Positions 18,593-27,618 of a stretch of DNA of 64,000 nucleotides are shown here, in pieces (the stretch's first letter is position 1; the number at the start of each line of letters is the position of its first letter). A program made the translations under genes and the position numbers. The DNA lies in contig NZ_JAMXMX010000002.1 of assembly GCF_024055725.1 (NCBI RefSeq), forward strand, positions 1 to 64,000. Reading direction: 5' to 3'. The notes beneath the pieces are model-generated. The model had not been told where the DNA came from. It ran no database searches and saw only the letters and a program-made list of their open reading frames with translations. The DNA is from Actinoallomurus spadix. Its GTDB lineage: Bacteria > Actinomycetota > Actinomycetes > Streptosporangiales > Streptosporangiaceae.

Positions 18593-19468
18593 GTGGGCTA
18601 CGGAGCGCCACCCCCCGACTGGTCCACTCCCGGGCCACCGCAGTTCCCGCCGCCCGGAGGCGGGTACGGCGGGCCGCCCGGAGGCGGCTACGGCGGCCCT
18701 CCGCCCCCGGGATTCCCGCCTGCCGGTCCACCTCCCGGCCCGCCTCGCCGCAACAGCGCGCCGCTGATCATCGTCGCCGTCGTCGCGGTTCTCGTCATCG
18801 TCGGCGCGGTGGTCATCGTGCTCGTGAGCCGGGGCGGCGACGAGCGCCCGGTCGCGGCCCCGACCACTCCGCCCGTCACGCCCACCGCCACACCGACACC
18901 GACACCGACGCCGAGTGGCCCCTTCCCGCCGGTGGTGCCGGGCTGGCAGGTGGTCGTGGCCTCCGAGGAGAACGGCCTGTCCTACGACGTCCCGGCGAAC
19001 TGGACGGTCAACGACGAGGAGACCTCGATCGGCCTCGATGACGGCAGCGCCATGCCCGAGACCACGGTCTCCTTCAGCGCCAAGTCCGAGAAGGGACACT
19101 GCACACTCGGTGGCGCGGGCTTCAAGTCGACGGACGTCGACGACCTCCGCTCGTCGGCGACGCAGACAGCCCAGAAGTGGGCCAAGTCCGCGGAGCACAA
19201 GGTCGGCAGTCCGCGGAAGACCATCGGCAGCCCGGAGAACACCAAACTGAAGGGCCTGCGTAAGGTCGTCCAGATCAGGGCCCGCGTCAGTCACGCCCCG
19301 GACCCCGGGAACTGCGGGTCGACGGGCACGACGATCCGCATCGTCATCCTGCCGGTCACCGGCGGCGGCTCGCTGTCCTGGGTCCTGTACGTTCACACCG
19401 GCCAGCCCGGCGTTCTCAGCGACGCTGACATGGACAAGATGGTGCACAGCGTCCGCCTCGCCAAGTAA
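18593..19468 (+). CDS. Proline-rich, membrane-anchored extracellular protein
   Basis: A 291-residue protein. The GTG at 18593 is preceded by AGGAG (18583-18587); the longer reading from 18557 lacks a ribosome site. Residues 1-58 are a cytoplasmic Pro/Gly/Tyr-rich tail, about 60-82 a single membrane helix (LIIVAVVAVLVIVGAVVIVL), and about 95-115 a Thr/Pro wall-spanning linker. The rest is an extracellular domain beginning VASEENGLSYDVPANW, with two cysteines and a C-terminus ending DMDKMVHSVRLAK. This layout is common for actinobacterial surface proteins of unknown role. No enzyme motif is visible. Confidence 0.75.
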   Translation: MGYGAPPPDWSTPGPPQFPPPGGGYGGPPGGGYGGPPPPGFPPAGPPPGPPRRNSAPLIIVAVVAVLVIVGAVVIVLVSRGGDERPVAAPTTPPVTPTATPTPTPTPSGPFPPVVPGWQVVVASEENGLSYDVPANWTVNDEETSIGLDDGSAMPETTVSFSAKSEKGHCTLGGAGFKSTDVDDLRSSATQTAQKWAKSAEHKVGSPRKTIGSPENTKLKGLRKVVQIRARVSHAPDPGNCGSTGTTIRIVILPVTGGGSLSWVLYVHTGQPGVLSDADMDKMVHSVRLAK

Positions 19469-19564
19469 GCGGGCGGTCCCGTCCAGGAGAGCTGATTTCG
19501 GTCGACCTCGGAGTAACCGGACCCCACCGGGAGGCACCTTGTTTGCATGGCCGTCCACCTGAGC

Positions 19565-19583
19565 GAGAATTCTCTCACGTGAG
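19565..19583. promoter_or_regulatory. Two abutting 10-bp palindromes
   Basis: GAGAATTCTC (19565-19574) and CTCACGTGAG (19574-19583) are perfect palindromes sharing one base, in the 190-bp convergent gap between the genes ending at 19468 and 19659. Because both flanking genes end here, a promoter operator is not expected; the role is unknown. Confidence 0.3.
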
Positions 19584-19658
19584 TAGAAGCGCCAGAAAAA
19601 GACGCCACCCACCTCGGGGACGATGGCGCTCACGCTGCCGGTGCCGGGACTCCACCCC

Positions 19659-20018
19659 CTAAGACGGCATGGCCCTGGCGTGTTCGGAGATGTCCTCGAC
19701 GAACTCGCGTTCCTCTTCGCCGGCCGGCGTCACCGGCCTGCCCGCCCGCGCCAGCAGGACGAGGGAGGTGAGCAGCCACCCGTGCAGCTGGCTGCGGTAC
19801 ACGCGGTTGGTGGAGGTGAAGTACTCCTTGTAGGCCACCTCGACGAGGGCGCCGAACGCCTCCGGTTCGATCTCGAAGACGTCCTCGGCGATCGTCTTCA
19901 CGCCGGTCGCCCGCCCTCCGCCCGCCGCCAGGCACTTCGTCATCCCGACGTACAGCCGGCCAGCCTCCGCGGACGGGGTCCAGACGGTCTCTTCCCCGAC
20001 CCTGAACACGCAGCTCAC
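19659..20018 (-). CDS. Small hypothetical protein
   Basis: A 119-residue cytoplasmic protein starting at a GTG with GGAGG 8 nt upstream. It is mostly helical: PSAEAGRLYVGMTKCLAAGG, then EDVFEIEPEAFGALVEVAY and VYRSQLHGWLLTSLVLLARAG. No family was recognised. It is divergent from the mannanase gene and convergent with the proline-rich surface protein. The true start is clear because the DNA further upstream is antisense to the mannanase. Confidence 0.6.
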   Translation of the reverse strand: MSCVFRVGEETVWTPSAEAGRLYVGMTKCLAAGGGRATGVKTIAEDVFEIEPEAFGALVEVAYKEYFTSTNRVYRSQLHGWLLTSLVLLARAGRPVTPAGEEEREFVEDISEHARAMPS

Positions 20019-20194
20019 CGTGACCCCTCCAACTCCGGAGCGCGATCGACCTCTGATCGTCAGCGGCCCCGTAGATGCCCGTTCGAGCGCCGAGCATGCG
20101 TGACCTGCAGGAGTCCTGCCCGGCCACCGGCGGCAGCGTCGGGCCCCCGAGGGAATCGCGACGCGAGGCGTCCGTCCAGTGTCCGCTTTGACCA

Positions 20195-20223
20195 TTGACG
20201 TAACCGATGGTCCGATCAATAGT
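20195..20223 (+). promoter_or_regulatory. Leaderless promoter of the GH76 gene
   Basis: TTGACG at 20195-20200 and AATAGT at 20218-20223 are separated by 17 bp. The ATG at 20229 lies where transcription should begin, and no Shine-Dalgarno precedes it. Confidence 0.5.
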
Positions 20224-20228
20224 CGATC

Positions 20229-21725
20229 ATGTCGTGCCCCCGCCCCGCTCCAGGCCGACGGAGCCCCGCCCGCCCGTCCATCCGCCGGTTCGCCCGGCTG
20301 CTGACGACCGCATCCCTCCTCACCGCCGCCGCGATCCCCGTATTCGCCGGAACGAGCGCGGCCGCCGCGTCCATCTGCGACAAGTACTGCGACGGCCGTG
20401 ACCCGGCGCTGACCGCGGGCGACCGTACGCCCGTCCAGGCCACCATCTACTCGCGGCAGATCGTGCTGCACTTCGACGACGCCGATGCCATGGCCTGGGC
20501 GAGCATCGCCAACGGCAACCCGGCCGACGAGGTGTGGCTGGACCGGTCGTTCGACGGTGGGCGGAGCTGGAGCCAGGGCAGCAGGCTCGGCGACACCACC
20601 GTCCCGAGCGGCAACCGCGGCTGGCGGACGCTCATGTACAACGTCGACGACTGGAACAACCGGGGCGTCGGCGCCGTACGCGCCTGCGGCAAGGCCGGCG
20701 ACCGCGCCGAGGTCGCCTGCACCGCCTGGGCCCGTACGACGTGGAACGCCGGCAGCCGGTCCACCGCCGCGGCGACCGCGCTGATGATGTACTACAACAA
20801 CGGCACCGGCCTGTGGGACACCACCAACTGGTGGAACTCCGCCAACGCGCTGACCGCCGTCATCGACAACGTCCGGGTCAGCGGAATGGGCAGCTACCGG
20901 TACGCCATCGCGACCACGTACGACCACAACCTGTCCGCGCAGGGCGGGCAGTTCCGCAACGACTACATGGACGATACCGGCTGGTGGGGGCTGGCCTGGG
21001 TGGACGCGTACGATTTGACCGGTGACGGCCGGTACCTGACCACCGCCAGGGCCGACGCGGACTGGATGACCTCGTACGCCGACGGCACGTGCGGGGGCGG
21101 CGTCTGGTGGCGCACGCAGCGCGACTACAAGAACGCCATCACGAACGAGCTGTACCTGCAGCTGACCGCCGCCCTGCACAACCGCATCCCCGGCGACACC
21201 GCGTACCTGAACCGGGCGAAGAACGCGTGGTCGTGGTTCAAGGCCTCCGGCATGATCAACTCGGCGCATCTGATCAACGACGGCCTGACCACGTCGACGT
21301 GCAAGAACAACGGCCAGCCGGTCTACACCTACAACCAGGGCGTCATCCTGAACGGCCTCACCGAGCTGTACCGCGCCACCGGCGACGCCGGCGTGCTCAG
21401 CGACGCCCGGACGCTCGCGAACGCCTCCACGACCGACGCGGCCCTCAACCCGAACGGCGTCCTCGCCGACCCGGGCGAGCCGCAGTCCAACGGCGGCGCC
21501 GACGGCCCGTCGTTCAAGGGCGTGTACGCCCGCGGGCTGGCCGCGTTGAACAAGGCCCTCGGCGACCATCCGTACACCGCCTACCTGCACCGCCAGGCGG
21601 ACTCGGCCTACGCCCACGACCGCAACCCACTGGACCAGTACGGCTACCACTGGGCCGGCCCGCTCGACTCGACCGACGCCGCCCGCCAGCAGAGCGCCCT
21701 GGACCTCATGAACGCCGCCGGGTGA
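20229..21725 (+). CDS. Secreted glycoside hydrolase family 76 (alpha-1,6-mannanase)
   Basis: A 498-residue secreted GH76 enzyme. Residues 1-46 form a long signal peptide with a twin-arginine-like RRFARLLTTASLL region and AxA cleavage near ASAAAAS. The (alpha/alpha)6 barrel contains the family hallmark catalytic Asp pair in YMDDTGWWGLAWVDAYDLTG at about residue 246, and the later PVYTYNQGVILNGLTELYRAT and FKGVYARGLAAL motifs. It would cleave alpha-1,6-mannan from fungal walls or actinobacterial lipomannan outside the cell. Start and promoter fit a leaderless mRNA. It is monocistronic and convergent with the cupin gene. Confidence 0.92.
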   Translation: MSCPRPAPGRRSPARPSIRRFARLLTTASLLTAAAIPVFAGTSAAAASICDKYCDGRDPALTAGDRTPVQATIYSRQIVLHFDDADAMAWASIANGNPADEVWLDRSFDGGRSWSQGSRLGDTTVPSGNRGWRTLMYNVDDWNNRGVGAVRACGKAGDRAEVACTAWARTTWNAGSRSTAAATALMMYYNNGTGLWDTTNWWNSANALTAVIDNVRVSGMGSYRYAIATTYDHNLSAQGGQFRNDYMDDTGWWGLAWVDAYDLTGDGRYLTTARADADWMTSYADGTCGGGVWWRTQRDYKNAITNELYLQLTAALHNRIPGDTAYLNRAKNAWSWFKASGMINSAHLINDGLTTSTCKNNGQPVYTYNQGVILNGLTELYRATGDAGVLSDARTLANASTTDAALNPNGVLADPGEPQSNGGADGPSFKGVYARGLAALNKALGDHPYTAYLHRQADSAYAHDRNPLDQYGYHWAGPLDSTDAARQQSALDLMNAAG

Positions 21726-21744
21726 TCTCCGGTTGCCGAAAGGG

Positions 21745-22236
21745 TCAGTGATCCGGGAGGGGGCCGATCAGTTCGATGCCGTAGGTGGCGCCCAGCTCCC
21801 GCATGCGCTCCGGGGTCACCGCGTCCGCCTCGATGGCGCGGTGCACGTCGCGGAAGAAGCCCTCCGGCCCGCCGGGGACGATCATCGTCAGCCTGCGCCC
21901 GCCGGCCGGCCCGGCGCGCAGCCCGTGGACCAGCCCGCCGGGGACGAAGACGACCGCTCCGGTGGCGGCCGGCAGCCACTCGCCGGCCACGTGGAAGTCG
22001 TAGTGCCCGTCGAGGATGTACCAGAGTTCGGCGACGTCGTGCCGGTGCAGGGGCGTGGCGAAGCCGGGTGCGTCGACACCCTCGAGCAGCCCCATCCCGC
22101 CGCCGGTCGACTCCGCTGTCGCCTTGAGCCGCATGACGGAGCCCTCGGGTGCCGCCGCCGGCTCTCCCTCGCCCGCGGCCAGGACGTACGGGCGCGGCGG
22201 TCGATTCGTCGTTCCGTTGTCCTCATGTATCCGCAA
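21745..22236 (-). CDS. Cupin-domain protein
   Basis: A 163-residue single-domain cupin. The first metal motif is visible as ATPLHRHDVAELWYILDGHY (His-x-His and Glu) and the second as VFVPGGLVHGLRAG (His). The C-terminus is helical and ends VTPERMRELGATYGIELIGP. It follows the C-glycoside operon in the same direction with a 61-nt gap, so it may be its last gene or independent; a role in sugar or aglycone handling is inference. A clear remnant of a second copy of its C-terminus occurs at 38674-38757 next to a transposase fragment. Confidence 0.85.
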   Translation of the reverse strand: MRIHEDNGTTNRPPRPYVLAAGEGEPAAAPEGSVMRLKATAESTGGGMGLLEGVDAPGFATPLHRHDVAELWYILDGHYDFHVAGEWLPAATGAVVFVPGGLVHGLRAGPAGGRRLTMIVPGGPEGFFRDVHRAIEADAVTPERMRELGATYGIELIGPLPDH

Positions 22237-22297
22237 AAAACGATCTTGACCTGGTCCGGCCGGTTTTGATCTTGGAGGTGAGGGCGGCGGCCGATGG

Positions 22298-23767
22298 TCA
22301 CAGGTGTGCGGCGAGGGCCCGTGCTCCCCGGACGGCGAGGGCGACGCTGGTCAGAGTGGGGTTGCAGGCGTTGGCGGTGGGGATCAGGCCGTTCCCGGCG
22401 AGGACCAGGCCGCTCATGCCCCAGGGGCGGGAGTACGCGTCGCAGACGCTGGTGCCGTCATCGGCGGGGCCCATCCGGAACGTCCCCATGTAGTGCAGGG
22501 AACTGCCCGCCGGCATCACGTGCGGCATGCCCGGCAGGAAGTCCCCGAAGAGCGCCGCGACCCGGGTCGCGACGGACCGCGCCCGGCCCAGCTCCGCCTC
22601 CTCCCGTTCGGTGAGTCCATAGGCGATCCGGATGCCGGGCAGGCCGGCGTCGTCCGGTGCCTCGTCGTCGAAGATGACGCGGTCGGACGGCCGGGGCCAC
22701 TTGCGCACGCCCCAGCCCATGCCGATGTACCCGGCCGGGTTGCCGGCCTGCGGGTGATCGGGCGGGAGCGGGACCGGGCAGACCGGGCTGAACATCAGCT
22801 GGGCGTGGAACGGGTGCTCCGCGTCGCTGTACCCGAGGTTGACGGCCGCGGTGATCGGGTCGACCCGCCGCGCCCGCGCCGGGGCGGGCAGGGCGCCGGG
22901 CCGTACCGCGACCACGCCGAAGAGCAGCGGATGCTCGGTGAGGTGGCGGCCCAGCGCGGCCGGGCGGATGCCCGAGGCCCACAGCAGTTGCGGGGTACGG
23001 AGCGCGTCGGCGGCGACGACCACGGCGTCCGCCTCGAATCGCTCGGTGACGCCGGTGTCCTGGTCCCGCAGGACGGCGCCGGTCACCCGGTCGCCCGACA
23101 CCAGCAGCCGGGTGCACAGCGTCCGGGGGCGCAGGTGGAACCGATCCGGGCGGGGGAGGACGACGTCGGTGCCGCTCCATCGCAGCGTGCCGTCGGGGCG
23201 TGGGTCCGCCGCGATCGGCAGCCGCCGTACCGGGACGTCCGGGAACTCGCCGGCGAGCAGCCGGAGCACGGCTTCGGCCTGCGGCGATTCGGCGAAGGCG
23301 GAGCCGGTGGTGTGCAGCAGCCGTTCGGCGTCGGAGACGTGCTCCTCCCACTCGGCGGGGTCGATGAAGGGGATGCGCTCGGTGCCGGCCGGCCGTGGGG
23401 TGGCGCAGGTCCAGTGCGCGCCCTGCCCGCCCACGCAGGTGGCGACGGCGGCGGCGGGCATCCCGCCGGATCCTTCGGCCGGGTGCCCGATGAGATGCGT
23501 TCCGTGCCTGGCGGTGACGGTCCCTTCGGCGACGCTGCCGCCGGGGATGCCGGCCAGACCGGCCGCCCGCGCGGGCCCCTGGGACGCGTCGCGCGCGGCG
23601 GCCTGCAGGGCGGGGTCGGGGAGGTTCTTGACGTTCATGCCGGGCGGGTCGGTCAGGACCGGCCCGGCGTCCACCATGACCACCTCGACCGTGGGCAGCG
23701 CCTCGGTCAGCAGCCGGGCGTAGGCGGCGCCGGTGGGTCCGCTGCCGACGATGAGGACTCTGCTCAC
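22298..23767 (-). CDS. FAD-dependent GMC/pyranose-oxidase-like oxidoreductase 2
   Basis: A 489-residue flavoenzyme. The Rossmann motif VLIVGSGPTGAAYARLL is at the N-terminus, GGQGAHWTC near residue 120, and the catalytic C-terminal pair is visible in SSLHYMGTFRMG (His) and ANACNPTLTSVAL (Asn). The family is bacterial pyranose oxidase/C-glycoside 3-oxidase, which oxidises the C3 hydroxyl of sugar moieties. The GTG start overlaps the preceding stop (GTGA). It is a diverged tandem paralogue of the previous gene. Two such enzymes may take different glycosides or different oxidation steps. It shows no export signal, so it should act in the cytoplasm on imported glycosides. Confidence 0.85.
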   Translation of the reverse strand: MSRVLIVGSGPTGAAYARLLTEALPTVEVVMVDAGPVLTDPPGMNVKNLPDPALQAAARDASQGPARAAGLAGIPGGSVAEGTVTARHGTHLIGHPAEGSGGMPAAAVATCVGGQGAHWTCATPRPAGTERIPFIDPAEWEEHVSDAERLLHTTGSAFAESPQAEAVLRLLAGEFPDVPVRRLPIAADPRPDGTLRWSGTDVVLPRPDRFHLRPRTLCTRLLVSGDRVTGAVLRDQDTGVTERFEADAVVVAADALRTPQLLWASGIRPAALGRHLTEHPLLFGVVAVRPGALPAPARARRVDPITAAVNLGYSDAEHPFHAQLMFSPVCPVPLPPDHPQAGNPAGYIGMGWGVRKWPRPSDRVIFDDEAPDDAGLPGIRIAYGLTEREEAELGRARSVATRVAALFGDFLPGMPHVMPAGSSLHYMGTFRMGPADDGTSVCDAYSRPWGMSGLVLAGNGLIPTANACNPTLTSVALAVRGARALAAHL

Positions 23768-25221
23768 GGCGTCTCCTCCTCGGTACGGAGCCTGGCCCGC
23801 AGCGCCCGGGCGCTCATCACCCCGAGCGCGACGGCGGTCAGGGTCGGGTTGCACGCGGTGGCGGTCGGGATGACGTTGTTGCCGGCGACGTAGAGGTTGT
23901 CGGTGCCCCAGACCCGGCCGGTGGTGTCGCAGACGCTCGTCCCGTCGTCGGCCGGGCCCATCCGCGTGGTGCCCTGGTAGTGCAGGGAACTGCCGGCGGG
24001 CATGACGAAGGGCTCGTCGAGCGGCCGGCCGAGCGCCGCCGCGGCGGCCTTGATCTCGGCGATGGCCGCCGCGATGGCGGCGTGGTCGGCGGCGGTGAGG
24101 CGGTACTCGACGCGGATCGCCGGCAGGCCGTGTTCGTCGAGGTCGCCGTCGTCGAACCAGACCCGGTCGTCGGCGGAGAGCTCCTTGCGGCAGAACCAGC
24201 CGAGGCCGACGACCTGCCCGGCCCGTACGGTGACGTCCGGGCCGAGGGGCACGGGTGAGGCGTCGAGCTGCATGACCTGACCGTGGAACGGCCGGTCGGC
24301 GGCGTACGGCACCCAGGAGACGCCGGAGACGGGGACGATGGCCGTGCCGTCCGCCGGGGCGTCGGGGAGGTCGCGTTCGTTCACCAGCGCGGCGGCCATG
24401 ACCTGCGGCTGGTCGTTGAGGTAGCGGCCCAGCGCGGGCGGGCGGACGCCGGAGGCCCACAGCAGCCGCGGGGTGCGCAGGGCGTCGCCGGCCACGACGA
24501 CCGCCCGTGCCGTGACCCGCCGTACGGCGCCGGTGGCCAGGTCGACGACCTCGACGCCGGTGGCGCGGCGGTCGCCGTCGATGAGCACGCGCCGGGCCAG
24601 CGTGCCGGAGCGGAGGGTCACCCCGGGCCGCCGCCAGAGGTCGCCGGCGATGACGGCGGGCCCGGTCCAGTGTGGTGAACCGTCGGCGCCGATGGTGATC
24701 GCCATCGGCATGGGGCCGACCGGGCGGGTGCCGGGCCGGTCGAACCGCTCGCCGAGCAGCTTCTGCACCGTCGGGGTCAGCGGCGCCTGGTCGAAGGCGT
24801 GCGTGGTGACGTGCAGGAGCTCTTCGGCGCGGGTCAGGGCGTCGTCGAACGCGGCGGGGTCGAGGAAGCCGGGGATCTCGTCGTCGCCGGGGCGGGGGCA
24901 CGCGCAGGTCCAGTGCGCGCCCATGCCGCCGACGTTGGTGGAGGTGGCGGCGTTCGGCATGGCGGGTGTGCCGACCAGGGCGGTGCCGGGACGCGGCGGG
25001 GTGGCGCCCGGCGGCGTGCGCGTCCCCGTCACGGCGGCCACGGCGGCGGCACGGGATGAGGGGTCCGCGATGTTCTTGACGTGCCCGCCGGGCTCGGGGC
25101 CGAGCACCGGGCCGGCCTCCAGGACGAGCAGCCGCAGCGCGGGGTCCCGGTCCGCGAGCTCCCGCGCGATGGCGGTGCCGACCGGGCCGGAGCCGACGAT
25201 GACGACGTCGTGGTCGCTCAT
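23764..25221 (-). CDS. FAD-dependent GMC/pyranose-oxidase-like oxidoreductase 1 (candidate C-glycoside 3-oxidase)
   Basis: A 485-residue flavoenzyme of the same family: VVIVGSGPVGTAIARELADR at the N-terminus, GGMGAHWTCACP near residue 110, and the His and Asn of SSLHYQGTTRMG and ATACNPTLTAVAL at the C-terminus. The ATG at 25221 is preceded by GGAGG and overlaps the preceding stop (ATGA). It directly follows the TIM-barrel/DUF6379 pair, the same company kept by characterised C-glycoside 3-oxidases of the CarA type. That supports 3-oxidation of a C-glycoside before C-C cleavage; the assignment is by family and context. Confidence 0.87.
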   Translation of the reverse strand: MSDHDVVIVGSGPVGTAIARELADRDPALRLLVLEAGPVLGPEPGGHVKNIADPSSRAAAVAAVTGTRTPPGATPPRPGTALVGTPAMPNAATSTNVGGMGAHWTCACPRPGDDEIPGFLDPAAFDDALTRAEELLHVTTHAFDQAPLTPTVQKLLGERFDRPGTRPVGPMPMAITIGADGSPHWTGPAVIAGDLWRRPGVTLRSGTLARRVLIDGDRRATGVEVVDLATGAVRRVTARAVVVAGDALRTPRLLWASGVRPPALGRYLNDQPQVMAAALVNERDLPDAPADGTAIVPVSGVSWVPYAADRPFHGQVMQLDASPVPLGPDVTVRAGQVVGLGWFCRKELSADDRVWFDDGDLDEHGLPAIRVEYRLTAADHAAIAAAIAEIKAAAAALGRPLDEPFVMPAGSSLHYQGTTRMGPADDGTSVCDTTGRVWGTDNLYVAGNNVIPTATACNPTLTAVALGVMSARALRARLRTEEETP

Positions 25222-26219
25222 CGTGCCTCCAGGAGGGTCTTGCACATCCGCTGGTGGGCGGCGACCTGGTCGAAGGCGTCATGCCGGTCGGTGTAGGCGT
25301 GCGCCTCGTACTCGCTGGAGATGAAGCCGGTGTACTTCTGCTCCCGCAGTACGGCGAGCACGGCGGGGTAGTCGATCGACGGGTCCTGCCCGTCGGTGAC
25401 GCCGTAGAACTTGCCGTGCACGTGGACGACGTGCGGGAAGAAGTCCGCCCACCGGTCCGGCCGCATCCGGCCGTGCATGGTGAGCAGCATCGTCAGATTG
25501 CCGATCTGGTCGGGCCGGGCGCCGAGGGCGGCCGCGCGCCGCTCGAGGTCGCCGAACTTGGCCATCGTCGGCCCGGGCTCGGCCCAGATCCGCGTGGCGA
25601 GCCCGGTCAGCTCCGGCGGGATGCCCGCGGCGCGGTGCGCGTCCGTCACCGCGCCGGGGATGGCGCGCATGCTGGCGCTGAAGTCCGGGATGAAGCCGAG
25701 CCACTCGGTGTCGAGGCGGGTGAAGAGCTCCTTGAGGGCGGCGACCGGCGGCGCGTCGAGGGTGAGCGGGCTGTGGATCTCCACGCCGATCCGGACGCGC
25801 AGTTCCTCGGCCAGCGGCAGCAGCCGGGTGAGGACGGCCGGTCCGCATTCGGCGCCGACGCGGACCACGGGGAAGCCCAGTGCGGCGGCGCCGCGCAGTT
25901 GTACGGCGAGGTAGTCGTGCGCCTCGTCGTCACTGAGCAGCCGTCCGGGGCGGAGCGCGAGGTCGAGGTTGATCGCCAGGCACGAGGGGGTCAGCCCGGC
26001 GTCGTCGAGCGCGCCGCGAACCGCCTGGGCGAGGGTCTCGTCCAGGCGCGGCCAGCCGCGCAGGCTCTGGAACGCGACCATCTCCAGGCCGGGGCCGAGG
26101 CCGCGGGCCCCGACCTCCCGGATCAGGCCGATCAGGTCCGTGCCGGGGCGGCGCTGTTCGAGGGTGAGGCTGAAGAGGGTGATGCCGAGACGGGGGAGCC
26201 CGGCGGCGGTGTCGGTCAC
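25218..26219 (-). CDS. TIM-barrel sugar isomerase-like protein; candidate C-glycoside deglycosidase alpha subunit
   Basis: A 333-residue AP-endonuclease-2/sugar phosphate isomerase fold. Candidate metal ligands are Glu147 (VEIHSP), Asp179 (FIPDFSAS), His268 (VHVHGKFYG) and Glu303 (SSEYEAHAY). The GTG start overlaps the stop of the small DUF6379 gene (GTGA). In characterised C-glycoside deglycosidases a metal-binding TIM-barrel alpha subunit pairs with a DUF6379 beta subunit to cleave the sugar-aglycone C-C bond of a 3-oxo-C-glycoside. The gene order here (beta, alpha, oxidase) fits that. Substrate unknown. Confidence 0.8.
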   Translation of the reverse strand: MTDTAAGLPRLGITLFSLTLEQRRPGTDLIGLIREVGARGLGPGLEMVAFQSLRGWPRLDETLAQAVRGALDDAGLTPSCLAINLDLALRPGRLLSDDEAHDYLAVQLRGAAALGFPVVRVGAECGPAVLTRLLPLAEELRVRIGVEIHSPLTLDAPPVAALKELFTRLDTEWLGFIPDFSASMRAIPGAVTDAHRAAGIPPELTGLATRIWAEPGPTMAKFGDLERRAAALGARPDQIGNLTMLLTMHGRMRPDRWADFFPHVVHVHGKFYGVTDGQDPSIDYPAVLAVLREQKYTGFISSEYEAHAYTDRHDAFDQVAAHQRMCKTLLEAR

Positions 26220-26602
26220 GGTCGCCTCGCGGTGAGGGTGCGGTCGGCCCGGCTGGCGGACAGCAGCGGCCGCCGGTCGGGGCCGGTGAGGATGTAGGGG
26301 ATGGACAGGCCCAGGTCGAGTTCGACGCGGTGCTCGCCCGCGGTGCCGGGGACGTGGAGGATCAGCGGGTCGGTGGTGAACCAGTACTCGCCGGTCAGGT
26401 CGGCGAGCTCGGCCCGGGTGCGGCGCACGCCGTTGACCGTGACGTCCGGGACCACCGGAGTGCCGTCCACGGTCACGTCGAGGCGGACGACGCACGACAG
26501 GGGCAGCGCGCGGTACCAGTGCGTGTGGACGGCGATGTCGAGGCCGTCGGGGGTGACGGTGACCGCGTCGTCGCGGAGCACCTGGTCGTCGAGGGGGCCC
26601 AT
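26216..26602 (-). CDS. DUF6379 protein; candidate C-glycoside deglycosidase beta subunit
   Basis: A 128-residue strand-rich protein of the DUF6379 type, the small subunit of C-glycoside deglycosidases. Visible features are VVRLDVTVDGTPVVPDVTVN, an RTRAELADLTGEYWFTTDPL segment and GTAGEHRVELDLGLSIPYI, the same element order as the N-terminal third of the fused protein at 27615-28892. The start shares one base with the upstream stop (TGATG), and its own stop overlaps the alpha-subunit start (GTGA), so the two subunits should be made in equal amounts. Confidence 0.78.
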   Translation of the reverse strand: MGPLDDQVLRDDAVTVTPDGLDIAVHTHWYRALPLSCVVRLDVTVDGTPVVPDVTVNGVRRTRAELADLTGEYWFTTDPLILHVPGTAGEHRVELDLGLSIPYILTGPDRRPLLSASRADRTLTARRP

Positions 26603-27618
26603 CAGCGTCCTTCCCGCCGCGTGCTGAACGCGCTGTCGAAGGCGGCGTCCGGGGCGGTGAAGGAGAGCCCGCGGACGAACCGCAGCGCCTCGGGGGCACC
26701 GGTGAGGCGGTCCATGCCGGCGTCCTCCCATTCGATGGAGATCGGACCGGTGTAGCCGATGGCGTTGAGGGCGCGGAAGCAGCGTTCCCAGGGGACGTCC
26801 CCGTGGCCGGTGGAGACGAAGTCCCAGCCCCGGCGCGGGTCGGCCCAGGCCAGGTGGGAGCCGAGCCGGCCGTTGCGGCCGTTGCCGACGGCGAGCTTCA
26901 CGTCCTTGCAGTCGACGTGGTAGATGCGGTCGGCGAACTCGAGGATGAAGTCGGCGGGATCGAGGTCCTGCCAGACGAAGTGGGACGGGTCCCAGTTGAG
27001 GCCGAACGCGGGGCGGTGGCCGATCGCGTCCAGGGCCCGGCGGGTGGTCCAGTAGTCGTACGCGATCTCGCTGGGGTGGACCTCGTGGGCGAAGCGCACG
27101 CCGACCTCGTCGAAGACGTCGAGGATCGGGTTCCAGCGGTCGGCGAAGTCCTGGTAGCCGCGGTCGATCACGGCCTGGGACACGGGCGGGAACATGGCCA
27201 CGGTGTGCCAGATGGACGAGCCGGTGAAGCCGACGACGGTGTCCACGCCGAGGAGCGCGGCGGCCCGCGCGGTGTCCTTCATCCGCTCGGCGGCGCGCTC
27301 GCGGACGCCGGCCGGGTCGCCGTCGCCCCACACCTCGGACGGCAGGATGTCCTGGTGCCGTTCGTCGATCGGGTGGTCACAGACGGCCTGGCCCACCAGG
27401 TGATTGGAGATCGCGTACACGGAGAGGCCGTACTCGGCCAGCCGGGCGCGCCTGCGCTCGACGTAGTCCGGTTCGGCGAGGGCCCGGTCGACCTCGAAGT
27501 GGTCGCCCCAGCAGGCGAGCTCGAGTCCGTCGTAGCCCCACTCGGCGGCGAGGCGGCACACCTCGTCGAAGGGCAGGTCGGCCCACTGGCCGGTGAAGAG
27601 GGTGATGGGGCGGCTCAT
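26602..27618 (-). CDS. Sugar phosphate isomerase/epimerase family protein
   Basis: A 338-residue TIM-barrel protein of the IolE/AP-endonuclease-2 superfamily, but of a different branch from its two neighbours. Candidate metal ligands are Glu179 (AHEVHPSE), Asp210 (LNWDPSHF), His234 (YHVDCKDV) and Glu296 (SIEWEDAG). Related proteins often stand beside Gfo/Idh/MocA dehydrogenases in 3-keto-sugar and inositol pathways, acting as epimerase, isomerase or dehydratase. Here it may process the free 3-oxo-sugar after cleavage. AAGGAGG precedes the ATG, which overlaps the stop of the fused deglycosidase (ATGA). Confidence 0.82.
   Translation of the reverse strand: MSRPITLFTGQWADLPFDEVCRLAAEWGYDGLELACWGDHFEVDRALAEPDYVERRRARLAEYGLSVYAISNHLVGQAVCDHPIDERHQDILPSEVWGDGDPAGVRERAAERMKDTARAAALLGVDTVVGFTGSSIWHTVAMFPPVSQAVIDRGYQDFADRWNPILDVFDEVGVRFAHEVHPSEIAYDYWTTRRALDAIGHRPAFGLNWDPSHFVWQDLDPADFILEFADRIYHVDCKDVKLAVGNGRNGRLGSHLAWADPRRGWDFVSTGHGDVPWERCFRALNAIGYTGPISIEWEDAGMDRLTGAPEALRFVRGLSFTAPDAAFDSAFSTRREGR

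Noticed and set aside
22240-22290. Possible terminator with a run of six T on the minus strand after the flavoenzyme genes
   Set aside because: The potential stem around the CCGGCCGG centre is imperfect and not adjacent to the T run, so operon continuation into the cupin gene cannot be excluded.
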